Made by a program: the position numbers and the translations under genes. The notes beneath the pieces are model-generated. The model ran no database searches and was not told where the DNA came from. It worked only from the letters and a program-made list of their open reading frames with translations. A stretch of 64,000 bases of DNA from Kribbella sp. NBC_00382. Its GTDB lineage: Bacteria; Actinomycetota; Actinomycetes; Propionibacteriales; Kribbellaceae. The stretch is taken from positions 1,302,001 to 1,366,000 of the forward strand of contig NZ_CP107954.1 of the NCBI RefSeq assembly GCF_036067295.1. Direction: 5' to 3'. Below are positions 16,343-25,199 of this stretch, one piece after another (position 1 is the stretch's first letter; every line of letters begins with the position of its first letter).

Positions 16343-17797
16343 TTAGTTGACCAAGGCAAACAGTGTGCCTGGCAGGATCGACAGGACGACTGCGCCGCCG
16401 ACGCATAGGGAGATGACGGTGACCGCGGGTGTCTCGATGTCGACCGAGAATGGGTCGTCGGCCGGGAGCCGGACCAGCTCGGCGATCCAGCGGAGGTAGA
16501 CGGCCAGGCCGATCATCACGTTCACAGCCATGACGACGGCCAGCCAGCCGTAGTGGGCATCGATGACGGACTGGAAAGCGGCGAACTTGGTGAAGAGGCC
16601 CGCGAGGCCCGGCGGCAGGCCTGCAAGGACGACCAGGAAGAAGATGAGGGCCGTACCAAGCCCCGGCTCCGAACGGACCATGCCGCGGTAGTCCGACAGC
16701 AGCAGCCCACCCGGCCGATGGCGCTGCACGACGGCAACCGCCCCGAAAGCGCCGAGCGTGACGACGACGTACGCCGCCAAGTACGCCACGACCGCTTGAG
16801 CATCCCCGACCGCAAGCGGCGCGAGCAGGAAGCCGACCTGCCCGATCGACGACCAAGCGAGCAACCGCACAGCCTCCACCTGACGCAACGCGGCCAGGTT
16901 GCCCACCGTCATCGTCAAAGCCGCGAGCACAGCAACGGCAACCCGTAGATCCGACCCCGAAGGCGCGATCCCGTAGGTCACCAGCACGAGTAGCCCGCCG
17001 ACGCCGGCCGACTTCGACACCACAGCAAGGAACGCGGTCACCTCGACCGGCGCGCCGGCGTACGTGTCCGGAAGCCAACCGTGGAACGGCACCGCCGCGA
17101 TCTTGAACCCGAAGCCCACGATCACGAACAGCCCCGCGGCAAAGGCCACCCGCCGCAGATCCGGATCGATCCCCGGCAGCCGGCTCCCAATCGTCTGCAG
17201 GTAGAGCGACCCCGTCACGCCATACAGGTAAGAGATCCCGAACAGCATCACGGCCGTCGACAACACCGACACCAGGAAAGCCTTCAGCGCGGCCTCGGAC
17301 CCGCGCCGATCCCGCCGCAGCGCGACCATCGCGAAGCTCGGCAGCGAGACCACCTCGAGAGCGATCACCACCGTCGCGAGATCGCGCGCCCCCGCCAGCA
17401 CCGTCGCGCCGACCAGCGCACTGAGCAGCAGGAAGTGGTACTCCCCCACCGGGACGTCAGCCGACAACAGCCTGTACGCCGAAAGCCCGACGACCCCCAG
17501 GCCGCCGATCAGCAGCACCGCCCACAACCCGATCGTCAGCGGATCGAGCACCAGGCTGCACTCCGCCGGCCCCTCGACCGCGCCCCGGCAGAAGGCCGGC
17601 TTGAACGCGTTCCGCTGCACCACCACGAAGACGAGCCCGAACACGATCACGCCACCGGTGATCAACGTGGCCACGGTGTGTTTGGCCTGCTTGGTGCCCG
17701 TCCGCCAGAACCCGTCGATCAGCAGCACGGCGACGGCACCGAGCGCCAGTACCAGCGGTACGGCGGTCGCCTGCCAGTCGGTCCAGGTGATCGTCAT
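16343..17797 (-). CDS. nuoN: NADH-quinone oxidoreductase (complex I) subunit N
   Basis: A 484-residue polytopic membrane protein, one of the three antiporter-like proton-pumping subunits of complex I. Characteristic stretches include LATVVIALEVVSLPSFAMVA (helix 4-5 region with the key Glu), GFGFKIAAVPFHGWLPDTYA (the conserved Lys plus WLPD) and AVRLLAWSSIGQVGFLL. The length is normal for NuoN. Its start overlaps the nuoM stop by four bases, and it is the last gene of the nuoI-N run. Confidence 0.96.
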   Translation of the reverse strand: MTITWTDWQATAVPLVLALGAVAVLLIDGFWRTGTKQAKHTVATLITGGVIVFGLVFVVVQRNAFKPAFCRGAVEGPAECSLVLDPLTIGLWAVLLIGGLGVVGLSAYRLLSADVPVGEYHFLLLSALVGATVLAGARDLATVVIALEVVSLPSFAMVALRRDRRGSEAALKAFLVSVLSTAVMLFGISYLYGVTGSLYLQTIGSRLPGIDPDLRRVAFAAGLFVIVGFGFKIAAVPFHGWLPDTYAGAPVEVTAFLAVVSKSAGVGGLLVLVTYGIAPSGSDLRVAVAVLAALTMTVGNLAALRQVEAVRLLAWSSIGQVGFLLAPLAVGDAQAVVAYLAAYVVVTLGAFGAVAVVQRHRPGGLLLSDYRGMVRSEPGLGTALIFFLVVLAGLPPGLAGLFTKFAAFQSVIDAHYGWLAVVMAVNVMIGLAVYLRWIAELVRLPADDPFSVDIETPAVTVISLCVGGAVVLSILPGTLFALVN

Positions 17798-19341
17798 AGG
17801 AACGTCCAGTGGTCGAGCAGGAACGGTGGCCAGAGTCCGAGCACGACGGTCAGCACGACCAGCGGCGCCCAGGTGATCAGCTCGATCCGGCTGAGATCCA
17901 CCGCGAAGGCAGAGGCCGGATGGTCGGCCGGATCACCCTGGTTGAGCTGGCGGATGAGCTTGAGGAAGTACGCGGCAGTCAGTACTGCGCCCAGCCCCGC
18001 AATCACCATCAGCACCAAGAAGGTTGTCCGTGGCAACACATCAGCTGGGTGGTAGGCACCCAGCAGAATCAGCATCTCGCCCCAGAACCCGGCCAGCCCG
18101 GGCAGCCCGAGCGACGCCAGGCACGCGAACGTGAGCAACCCACCGATCCGCGGCAACCGGGCATACAACGCGCGACCGATAGCGCGCAGGTCGCTCGTAT
18201 CGTGCCGGTCCTTGATCGCCCCGGCCAGGAAGAACAGCAGGCCGGTGATGATGCCGTGGGCAATGTTCGCGTACAGCGCGCCGGCCAGGCCCTCCGGCGA
18301 CATGGTCGCGATGCCGAGCCCGATGAAGCCCATGTGCCCGACGCTCGAGTACGCGATCAGCCGCTTGACGTCCGTCTGCGCGAGACAGGCCAGCGAGCCG
18401 GCGATGATCGCGACGGTCGAGAAGCCGGCCAGGTACGGCGCGATGGTCGCCGTTGCGTCCGGCAACACGGGGAGCAGTATCCGGATCATGCCGTAGCTGC
18501 CGAGCTTCAGCAGTACTCCGGCGAGCAGCACCGAGCCGACCGTCGGCGCCTTCGCGTGCGCGTCGGGCAACCAGATGTGCAACGGCCAGAGCGGCATCTT
18601 CACCGCCAGCCCGATGGCGATCAGCACGGCCGCGATCAACGCGATCCCGTGCCCGCCGGCGATCGGGTTGTTGCCCAGTACTTCGAGATCGAACGTCCCC
18701 GCCAGCCGATGCACCAGCAGGAAGCCGAGCAGCATCAGCGCCGACCCGAACACCGTCATCAGCACGAACGTGGTCGCCGCCCGCCGTCGCCCGGCCGGGT
18801 CGTGATCGTCGCCCCAGATGTCGATCACCAGCCACATCGGGATCAGCACGACCTCGAAGAACAGGAAGAACAGCACCAGGTCGAGCGCCGAGAAGGTCCC
18901 GATCACGCCCGTCTCGATGACCAGGAGCAAGGCGATGAGGGAACGCGTACGGCCGATGCGCGGCGTGATGCGCAGGGAGTACAGGCAGCAGAGGAAGACC
19001 AGCAGCGCGGTCAGCACGATCAGCGGCATCGAGATGGTGTCGACGCCGAGATGGAACCGCACATCCAGCGCCGGGATCCACGAGCTGTCGGTCTCGGCGA
19101 ACGCGTGGATCTTGCCGGGCAGGGTCCTCGGCACGTTGCTGGTGGTGACGAGGCTCGCGGTGCACGGACAGTGCGGTCTCAGCAGGTCCAGCCAGAGCAC
19201 GACCGAGCCGATCAGCACCAAGCCGGAAACGACCGATCCAACGATCGCCGCCACCCGATCCCCGGTACCAGCAGGTAGTGCCCAAAGGATTGCCGCAGCC
19301 AGCGCCGGCACAGCCAGCAGCGCGATCAACAACGCACTCAT
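17794..19341 (-). CDS. nuoM: NADH-quinone oxidoreductase subunit M
   Basis: A 515-residue antiporter-like subunit with about 14 membrane helices. ALDLVLFFLFFEVVLIPMWL holds the conserved pumping Glu, VKMPLWPLHIWLPDAHAKAP the conserved Lys and WLPDAH signature, and KRLIAYSSVGHMGFIGLGI the second Lys/His region. The ATG overlaps the nuoL stop (ATGA); longer readings reach into nuoL and are rejected. Confidence 0.96.
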   Translation of the reverse strand: MSALLIALLAVPALAAAILWALPAGTGDRVAAIVGSVVSGLVLIGSVVLWLDLLRPHCPCTASLVTTSNVPRTLPGKIHAFAETDSSWIPALDVRFHLGVDTISMPLIVLTALLVFLCCLYSLRITPRIGRTRSLIALLLVIETGVIGTFSALDLVLFFLFFEVVLIPMWLVIDIWGDDHDPAGRRRAATTFVLMTVFGSALMLLGFLLVHRLAGTFDLEVLGNNPIAGGHGIALIAAVLIAIGLAVKMPLWPLHIWLPDAHAKAPTVGSVLLAGVLLKLGSYGMIRILLPVLPDATATIAPYLAGFSTVAIIAGSLACLAQTDVKRLIAYSSVGHMGFIGLGIATMSPEGLAGALYANIAHGIITGLLFFLAGAIKDRHDTSDLRAIGRALYARLPRIGGLLTFACLASLGLPGLAGFWGEMLILLGAYHPADVLPRTTFLVLMVIAGLGAVLTAAYFLKLIRQLNQGDPADHPASAFAVDLSRIELITWAPLVVLTVVLGLWPPFLLDHWTFL

Positions 19342-21104
19342 GAGCCGATCACCCCCGCCAGGATCGCCAGCGCGACCGCCCCGATCACAGCCGCCGTCAA
19401 GTACGTCTGCACGTTGCCCGTCTGCAACTTCCGGAACCCAGCAGAAGCCAGTACTCCGGCCCGCCCAGCCCCACGCACATACCCACCGATCACGTCCCGA
19501 TCCCCACCAACCGCCAGCCGCGCCAGCCACTGGACCGGTACGACGAACACCCGCTGGTACGCCGAATCCACCCCGAACTCGCGTTCCAGGAACACCGGCC
19601 GCGGATCAGCACCCCGTTGCCACAACGAGTACGCCGGCAGCGCGCCGAACAGCGCGAGCACCGTCGTCACCAACGCGATCGGCCACTTGATGTGGATCCC
19701 ATCCGTGTACCCCAGTCCGATGGCGCCGATGGCGAGCAGCACCAGCGGCGCGAGCATCAGCCAGGACCCATCCCGCAGCTTGCTGGAGTCCGGCTCGTCG
19801 AGATCAGCCATCGCGTCGTCGTCCTCGAACGCACCCAGAGCGCCGGCGAGTGCCGGAGTACGGAAGAAGACCCACAACCACAGGCGGACGCAGTAGAAGG
19901 CGGTCAGCGCGGCCGTCAGGCAGACCGAGACGAGCACCACCCAGCCGATGGTCGAGCCGTCGCGAGCGTGATGCCAGGCGGCTTCGACCACCGAGTCCTT
20001 GGAGAAGAAGCCGGCAAAACCCGGTACTCCGGCCAGCGCGGCGAGCCCGATCGTCATCGTGATGAAGGTGACCGGCATGCGCTTCCGCAGGGCGCCGCGG
20101 CGCGTGTAACGCCGTAGTACGACGAAGGCGGCGCTGCCGACCTGGTGCAGCAGGACGCCGGCGCAGAGGAAGAGCAGACCCTTGAAGGCTGCGTGCGTGA
20201 GCAGGTGGAAGAGCGCTGCGTGGCGTCCGTCGCGGGTGCCGAGCGAGAGGCCGGCGAACATGATCGCCAACTGGCTGACCGTCGACCAGGCGAGCACCCG
20301 CTTCACCTCGACGGCCGCCATCGCACAGAGGGCGGCGAAAAGCATCGTCACGCAGGCGATCACGGCCAGTACGGTGAAGGTCGTCTCGGCCGCCGCGAAA
20401 ACGTCGTACAGGCGGGCGATCAGGAAGACGCCGGCGGCGACCATGGTGGCCGCGTGGATCAATGCGCTGACCGGGCTCGGGCCGGGCATCGCGTCAGGGA
20501 GCCAGGTCTGCAACGGGACCTGTGCGGACTTGCCGACGATGCCGACCAGGATCAGGAGCGTGCCGGTGGTCAGCGTGCCGGGCGAGATCGGGCTGTCGCC
20601 GAGCTCGGAGATGGTGAAGGTCTGGTAGCCGAGGCCGAGCACGAAGATGCCGAACAGGAAGCCGACGTCGCCGAGCCGGGTCATCAGGAACGCCTTCATC
20701 GCGCCCGAGCGGGCGTCGCGGCGTTCCCAGTAGTGACCGATCAGCAGGTACGAGCAGGCGCCCATCAGCTCCCAGCCGATGAGGAGCAGGAAGAGGCTGT
20801 CCGAGACGACGACCGTCACCATCGACGCGGTGAACAGCGTGACGAGGGCGGTGTAGGAGGCGACGCGTTCGTGCACGTAGGCGATCGAGTAGACCTGCAC
20901 GCAGAGCGAGACGACGCCGACGATCGCGAGCATGAAGACGGTCAGGTCGTCGGTACGGACGCCGTAGCTGAGAAACACCTCGTGGCCGACGAAGGTGCCG
21001 CCGAAGGCCTTCTGCTGCGGGTCGACGCCGTAGAGGAGTGCGGCCGTCAGGAGGACGAGCAGGGAGAAACCGACGCCGATCACGCGCCAAGCGGTGGCGA
21101 TCAC
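19338..21104 (-). CDS. nuoL: NADH-quinone oxidoreductase subunit L
   Basis: A 588-residue distal proton-pumping subunit. LFLLLIGWELMGACSYLLIG, SAQVPLQTWLPDAMPGPSPV and HAATMVAAGVFLIARLYDVF are textbook NuoL. The C-terminal region carries the extended lateral-helix area. At 588 residues it is somewhat shorter than many NuoL proteins, and the first family helix appears reduced: the GTG start overlaps nuoK as GTGA, leaving little room upstream. The key Glu and Lys residues are present. Confidence 0.95.
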   Translation of the reverse strand: MIATAWRVIGVGFSLLVLLTAALLYGVDPQQKAFGGTFVGHEVFLSYGVRTDDLTVFMLAIVGVVSLCVQVYSIAYVHERVASYTALVTLFTASMVTVVVSDSLFLLLIGWELMGACSYLLIGHYWERRDARSGAMKAFLMTRLGDVGFLFGIFVLGLGYQTFTISELGDSPISPGTLTTGTLLILVGIVGKSAQVPLQTWLPDAMPGPSPVSALIHAATMVAAGVFLIARLYDVFAAAETTFTVLAVIACVTMLFAALCAMAAVEVKRVLAWSTVSQLAIMFAGLSLGTRDGRHAALFHLLTHAAFKGLLFLCAGVLLHQVGSAAFVVLRRYTRRGALRKRMPVTFITMTIGLAALAGVPGFAGFFSKDSVVEAAWHHARDGSTIGWVVLVSVCLTAALTAFYCVRLWLWVFFRTPALAGALGAFEDDDAMADLDEPDSSKLRDGSWLMLAPLVLLAIGAIGLGYTDGIHIKWPIALVTTVLALFGALPAYSLWQRGADPRPVFLEREFGVDSAYQRVFVVPVQWLARLAVGGDRDVIGGYVRGAGRAGVLASAGFRKLQTGNVQTYLTAAVIGAVALAILAGVIGS

Positions 21105-21412
21105 TGGCCCTCCACCAGGTCGCGAGCCGCATCCGCGTCCACATGGCCGTGGCCTCGGAAGAGCAGCAGGATGATCGCGAGGCCGAGACCGATCTCGGCG
21201 GCGGCCAGGGTGATGACGAAGACCGCGAGCGTCTGGCCTGTCGCGAGGCCGTCGACGCGCCAGGCGTCGAACGCGACCAGGTTGAGGGTGACCGCGTTCA
21301 GCATCAGCTCGAAGGACATCAGCATCGTGATCGCGTTGCGGCGCGCCAGTACGCCGTACACGCCGATGCAGAACAGCGCGACGGCGAGCAGGAGTGGCAG
21401 GACGATCGGCAT
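21101..21412 (-). CDS. nuoK: NADH-quinone oxidoreductase subunit K
   Basis: A 103-residue, three-helix subunit. GVYGVLARRNAITMLMSFEL and MLNAVTLNLVAF carry the two conserved membrane Glu/Asn positions (E in SFEL), and VITLAAAEIGLGLAIILLLF has the second conserved Glu. Start and stop couple it to nuoJ (two-base gap) and nuoL (four-base overlap). Confidence 0.96.
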   Translation of the reverse strand: MPIVLPLLLAVALFCIGVYGVLARRNAITMLMSFELMLNAVTLNLVAFDAWRVDGLATGQTLAVFVITLAAAEIGLGLAIILLLFRGHGHVDADAARDLVEGQ

Positions 21413-21414
21413 GG

Positions 21415-21915
21415 TCAGTCGCCCTTCTTCCCGGATCGCTGGGACAGGACGATCGCGCCGATCAGGGCGGCGAGGAGGAGGACCGAGAGGACTTCGAAGG
21501 GCAGCACCCAGGTGCGGAAGACCCCGGTACCGATGGCTTCGGGGCTGCCGTCGGGTACCGGCTGGATCTTTTGGTTGCCGAAGGCAAGTACCACGCCGGT
21601 GCCGAGGATCAGCGCGAAGACCAGCGCGACCGCGGCGGCGAACGGGCTGCGGCGGGTGGTCAGCGCGGGCAGCGGGTTGGTCGGGGCCTTGGTCAGCATC
21701 AGGGCGAAGAGGACGAGGACGACGATCGCGCCGACGTACACGAGGATCTGTACCAGCGCGACGAACTCGGCATGCAGGGCGCCGAAGCAGCCGGCCACCG
21801 CGCCGAGCGTGACGACCAGCCAGAGCGCGGCATGCACGATCCGGCGGGACGTGACTGTGATGACCGCTGCCAGCAGCGCCACCGCCCCCGCGATGGAGAA
21901 GAGCGCAGTGGTCAC
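21415..21915 (-). CDS. nuoJ: NADH-quinone oxidoreductase subunit J
   Basis: A 166-residue, five-helix subunit. The conserved region [20 protein letters not shown], including the pi-bulge helix of NuoJ/ND6, is clear. I use the GTG that overlaps nuoI by four bases; a 73-codon N-terminal extension in the long frame lies within nuoI and is not plausible. The tail ([10 protein letters not shown]) is basic and cytoplasmic. Confidence 0.95.
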   Translation of the reverse strand: MTTALFSIAGAVALLAAVITVTSRRIVHAALWLVVTLGAVAGCFGALHAEFVALVQILVYVGAIVVLVLFALMLTKAPTNPLPALTTRRSPFAAAVALVFALILGTGVVLAFGNQKIQPVPDGSPEAIGTGVFRTWVLPFEVLSVLLLAALIGAIVLSQRSGKKGD

Positions 21916-22457
21916 TCCCGGCCCTCCGCGTTCGGCTTCGCCGCCGTGGGTTCGATCGCCTCGCTCGGAGCCGGCTCGATCGGTTCGATCACCGACGGGC
22001 CGGGGTCGATCGGTTGCGGCGCGGGGACGGTCCACATCCAGTCGCGCAGGCGGTCCTTCTCGTGGGTGAGGTTGCGCAGCTCGGTCTCGGCGTACTCGAA
22101 CTCCGGCGACCAGAACAGCGCGTCGAACGGGCACGCCTCGATGCAGATCCCGCAGTACATGCAGAGGCTGAAGTCGATCGCGAACCGGTCCAGCACGTTC
22201 CGGCTGCGCTCCCGCGCCTGCTCACCGACCGACGGCGCGGTCTCGGTGTGCGAGTCGATGTAGATGCACCAGCTCGGGCATTCCCGCGCGCAGAGCATGC
22301 AGGAGGTGCAGTTCTCCTCCATCAGCGCGATGACTCCACGCGTCCGGGGTGCCAGTTCGGGCTGCACATCCGGGTACTGCTCGGTGACGGCACGGCGCCC
22401 CAGCGTCTTGGCGGTGACCTTCAGGCCATCGATCAGACCCTTCCCTGGTACGTCCAC
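21912..22457 (-). CDS. nuoI: NADH-quinone oxidoreductase subunit I, two [4Fe-4S] clusters
   Basis: A 181-residue peripheral-arm subunit passing electrons to NuoB. It has two ferredoxin motifs, [12 protein letters not shown] (about 50-61) and [12 protein letters not shown] (about 98-109). A C-terminal extension rich in Pro/Glu ([13 protein letters not shown]) goes beyond the conserved fold and resembles the acidic Pro-rich tail on NuoC in this window. The GTG start has a strong GGAGGGGG site. It is the first gene of the six-gene nuoI-N run; upstream lies an MTHFR-like gene instead of nuoH. Confidence 0.95.
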   Translation of the reverse strand: MDVPGKGLIDGLKVTAKTLGRRAVTEQYPDVQPELAPRTRGVIALMEENCTSCMLCARECPSWCIYIDSHTETAPSVGEQARERSRNVLDRFAIDFSLCMYCGICIEACPFDALFWSPEFEYAETELRNLTHEKDRLRDWMWTVPAPQPIDPGPSVIEPIEPAPSEAIEPTAAKPNAEGRE

Positions 22458-22539
22458 GCCCCCTCCTCCCTCAGTCAGTCCTGCACGCTGACATTAGTCG
22501 GTTTCGGCCGGTGACGGAGCCAACAGGTGTCCCGAGGTG

Positions 22540-23301
22540 TCACAGTTCGCGTTCGAGGCGTGCCGCGACCTGCCGGTAGCGGCTCACCGGGATGAGATGG
22601 ACACCCTGGAAGGCGCCGCTGTCGCGGATCTTGAGGATCTGCTCGCAGGCGGCCTCCACACCGGCATCGCGGTCGCGTTCGACCGCCTCGACGAGCGCGT
22701 CCGGGATGGTCAGCTGCGGCAGTTTCGCCAGGTCAGCAGCCATTTTGGCGCTCGCGAGCACCATCACCCCGGCGTACACGGGGATGTTCAGGTCGACGCT
22801 GTCACGCCATCTGAGCAGCTCGTCGAGGTCGTAGCTGACCTGCACGTAGAGGAAGTCGGCCTCGGCCTTCCACGCCGGTACTGCGCGCAGCCGCGTCGCC
22901 GCGCCGACCTGGAACGGTTCGATCCCCGGGAAGCTGGTCGCGCGAGCCTCGTCGATCATCATGCGCACGGTGAGCTGGCTGGTCCGCGCACCTTCGGTCG
23001 GGTTGTCGCCATGGACGAAGAGGAACTGCTCCACCCCGTACGCCGCCGCGGTGAGCAGGTCGCGCCGGAAGCCGAGCAGGTTGCGATCGCGTGAGTTGAG
23101 GCAGGCGATCCCCCGCGCCCCCATCGCCTGCACCTCGTTGGCCACGGCAACACTGCTGACCGTCGCCCGCCCGATGTGGTTGTCCGGAATCAAGAACGCA
23201 TCCGCGATCGGACTCATCACCCCGATCTGATGCCGCACCCGCTTCAAATCCGGCCGCGTCGGCGGCTCCACCTCACACACCAACTCAAACCCATCAGCCA
23301 T
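22540..23301 (-). CDS. Methylenetetrahydrofolate-reductase-family flavoprotein
   Basis: A 253-residue TIM-barrel protein of the MTHFR family. FELVCEVEPPTRPDL at the N-terminus supplies the conserved Glu, FLFVHGDNPTEG (about 102-113) matches the FAD-binding GD loop, and FLYVQVSYDLDEL matches the substrate-side strand. It is shorter than canonical MetF (about 290-300), and the sequence around SRDRN is divergent, so it may reduce another folate or be an accessory paralogue. The ATG giving MADGFELV is chosen; 32 upstream codons lack family resemblance. It sits 82 bases upstream of nuoI on the same strand. Confidence 0.78.
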   Translation of the reverse strand: MADGFELVCEVEPPTRPDLKRVRHQIGVMSPIADAFLIPDNHIGRATVSSVAVANEVQAMGARGIACLNSRDRNLLGFRRDLLTAAAYGVEQFLFVHGDNPTEGARTSQLTVRMMIDEARATSFPGIEPFQVGAATRLRAVPAWKAEADFLYVQVSYDLDELLRWRDSVDLNIPVYAGVMVLASAKMAADLAKLPQLTIPDALVEAVERDRDAGVEAACEQILKIRDSGAFQGVHLIPVSRYRQVAARLEREL

Positions 23302-23335
23302 GGCAAGCGAGCCTAACCGTCCGTACGGTCTTGGG

Positions 23336-23560
23336 ATGGGCCCATACCAAGCACTGATCTGGTGTCTGACCGGGGCAGCCTTGCTGGTTGTCGTCAACGT
23401 TGGGTACTGCTGGTTCGCGACCGCGCCTGACCACTACGAGTGGACCGATCCGGCGCTGTTCATGGCGCCGTTCCTCGCTGTCATCGGCGGGGCGATCGGC
23501 GGGATCGCCGGGACCGCCCGCCGCCGCAGGCTGCTGCGGCGGCAGGACGGCGGCGGTTAG
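23336..23560 (+). CDS. Small two-helix membrane protein
   Basis: A 74-residue protein from ATG 23336, with a hydrophobic segment (ALIWCLTGAALLVVVNVGY) and a second one (MAPFLAVIGGAIGGIAG). A strongly basic tail (ARRRRLLRRQDGG) should lie in the cytoplasm. No family is recognised. It is divergent from the MTHFR-like gene and overlaps the secreted phosphodiesterase gene convergently by four bases. Confidence 0.6.
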   Translation: MGPYQALIWCLTGAALLVVVNVGYCWFATAPDHYEWTDPALFMAPFLAVIGGAIGGIAGTARRRRLLRRQDGGG

Positions 23561-25107
23561 TTCTTGGTCAGGTGGGGGTTGTCGATGGACCAGTACCAGT
23601 CGTTGTCGCCGTTGGTCAGGGACCAGGCGATTTTGATGGAGCGGGCGCCTGCCGGGACGGGGATGGTCAGGCGCTCGATCTTGGCGATGGTGTCTTTGGT
23701 GTAGGTGAGGACGGGCTTGGGGGCGGCGCCGTCGAAGGAGGCCTGGACGGTGGCGGTTTCGTTGCCGCTCTTGAGGTAGTGGGAGGAGAAGGTGAGGGTC
23801 GCCGAGGTGGCGCCGGTGACGTCGTACGCCGGTGAGCTCAGCTTGCTGTTGAGGAGGCCGGAGCGGGTCTTGTCGGACCACTCGTCGGAGTCGGCGACAG
23901 CGAACACGCCGCGCGCCCGCACGTTGCTCTCACGCTGCTGGTCAGGCGCCGCCCGGGTCCAGAAGTCGTCCGTGGTGAACGACCAGCCCTGCCATTCCCG
24001 TACGCCGCCAGTGCCCAGCCCGGTGTTGTCGATCGTCCAGCCCGACGGCGTGGTGTGCGTCCAGCCCTTCACATCAGCCGGTACGCCGGTCTCGTCCAGG
24101 CGCGACTGCAACGACCCGACCAGCGAGTCGAACGGGTCGGCCGACGGCGCGACCTGACCGTCGAGGTCGGAGGCGGTCACCCCGAAGGTGTTCAGCACGA
24201 TCGCCGCGATGTCGACGTTCTTCGGCGCGATCCCCGGCGTGCCAGGCGTCGTACCGGGGCCGTTGCGGATGATGAACGACGACCGCTCGGGCACCGAGCT
24301 GCCACCGTGCCCGCCGGCGTCGGTGTGGCCGTGGTCCGCTGTCACGAGGTAGGTCCAGTCCTCGTTCGCGTAGGTCGGACGCGCTTTGATCGCGGCCAGC
24401 AGGGTCGCTACGTGCCGGTCGGTGTTCTCGATCGCGGTCCGGTAGCAGGCGCCGGCGGCACCACAGCTGTGGCCGGCGATGTCGACGTCACCGAAGTACA
24501 CGAAGGAAGCGTCCGGCCCGGTGCCCTTCAGGTACGCCGCCGCCTCGGTCGCGATCTTCGCGTCAGCGGCGGTCCAGCCGAGCGCGTCACCGTCGTACGT
24601 GACCTTCTTCTGGATCTCGTCGGTGAAGATCGCCTGGCCCGCGCTATTGGTCGTGAGCGGCGTCCAGTCGGCGATCGCGTACGTCGAGAGCGCGGGGCGG
24701 GCGCGTTCCAGCCGCGTCAGGAAGTCCGGGTACTGCGTCAGGTTGGTCCCGGTACCCCAGCTGTTGCTCAGCACCTTGTGCTTGTCCGGCCAGACGCCGG
24801 TCGCGTTGGTCGCCCAGCCGGGTCCGGACAGCGTGGGCGCGAAAGGCTGGGCGTACAAGGTGGTCCGGCTCGAGGACCCGGTGCTGATCAGGCCTTTGAG
24901 GGCAGGCGTGGTGTACGCCTGGATCTTGCTGAGCAACGCGCCGTCGATGCCGATGACAAGCACCTTCGGCACCCGCGCCGCGGGCGCGGCGGTGGAGGTG
25001 GAGGCTGCGCTGGTGGATGCCGCGCCGCCGGCGCCGAAGGCGGTGGTGGCGAGGACTGTGGTCAAGGCGAGCGTGGCTAGTGCGGTGAGAGCGAGGGGGC
25101 GGTTCAC
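23557..25107 (-). CDS. Secreted alkaline-phosphatase-superfamily phosphodiesterase
   Basis: A 516-residue exported enzyme. The GTG start has a GGAG site and opens a signal peptide (hydrophobic LALTALATLALTTVLATTAF). After a Ser/Thr/Ala linker, VLVIGIDGALLSKIQAYTTP carries the first metal-binding Asp and likely nucleophile region. FVYFGDVDIAGHSCG and YLVTADHGHTDAGGHGG supply the D-H and D-H-G-H metal ligands of type I phosphodiesterases/nucleotide pyrophosphatases. The last 150 residues form a beta-rich accessory domain (TSATLTFSSHYLKSGNETA). The substrate is unknown. Confidence 0.85.
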   Translation of the reverse strand: MNRPLALTALATLALTTVLATTAFGAGGAASTSAASTSTAAPAARVPKVLVIGIDGALLSKIQAYTTPALKGLISTGSSSRTTLYAQPFAPTLSGPGWATNATGVWPDKHKVLSNSWGTGTNLTQYPDFLTRLERARPALSTYAIADWTPLTTNSAGQAIFTDEIQKKVTYDGDALGWTAADAKIATEAAAYLKGTGPDASFVYFGDVDIAGHSCGAAGACYRTAIENTDRHVATLLAAIKARPTYANEDWTYLVTADHGHTDAGGHGGSSVPERSSFIIRNGPGTTPGTPGIAPKNVDIAAIVLNTFGVTASDLDGQVAPSADPFDSLVGSLQSRLDETGVPADVKGWTHTTPSGWTIDNTGLGTGGVREWQGWSFTTDDFWTRAAPDQQRESNVRARGVFAVADSDEWSDKTRSGLLNSKLSSPAYDVTGATSATLTFSSHYLKSGNETATVQASFDGAAPKPVLTYTKDTIAKIERLTIPVPAGARSIKIAWSLTNGDNDWYWSIDNPHLTKN

Positions 25108-25199
25108 GGGCTCCTCCGAGGTTCGGCGATTGGTCCGGACCAATCCCATCAAGGAGTTCCGCCACGGTCAACGGCTCGGCGGTGGCGAGGAGGTGAATC

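Noticed and set aside
16139..16408. 89-codon plus-strand frame between the Shedu-like gene and nuoN
   Set aside because: It begins inside the structured hairpin, extends into nuoN antisense and shows no protein-like pattern.
17809..21812. Very long plus-strand frames of 489 and 555 codons opposite nuoM and nuoL
   Set aside because: They are antisense shadows of GC-rich membrane-protein genes, giving Gln/Arg/Asp-rich products with no family resemblance.
21915..22134. N-terminal extension of nuoJ by 73 codons
   Set aside because: It lies within nuoI and lacks NuoJ resemblance; the GTGA overlap gives the normal length.
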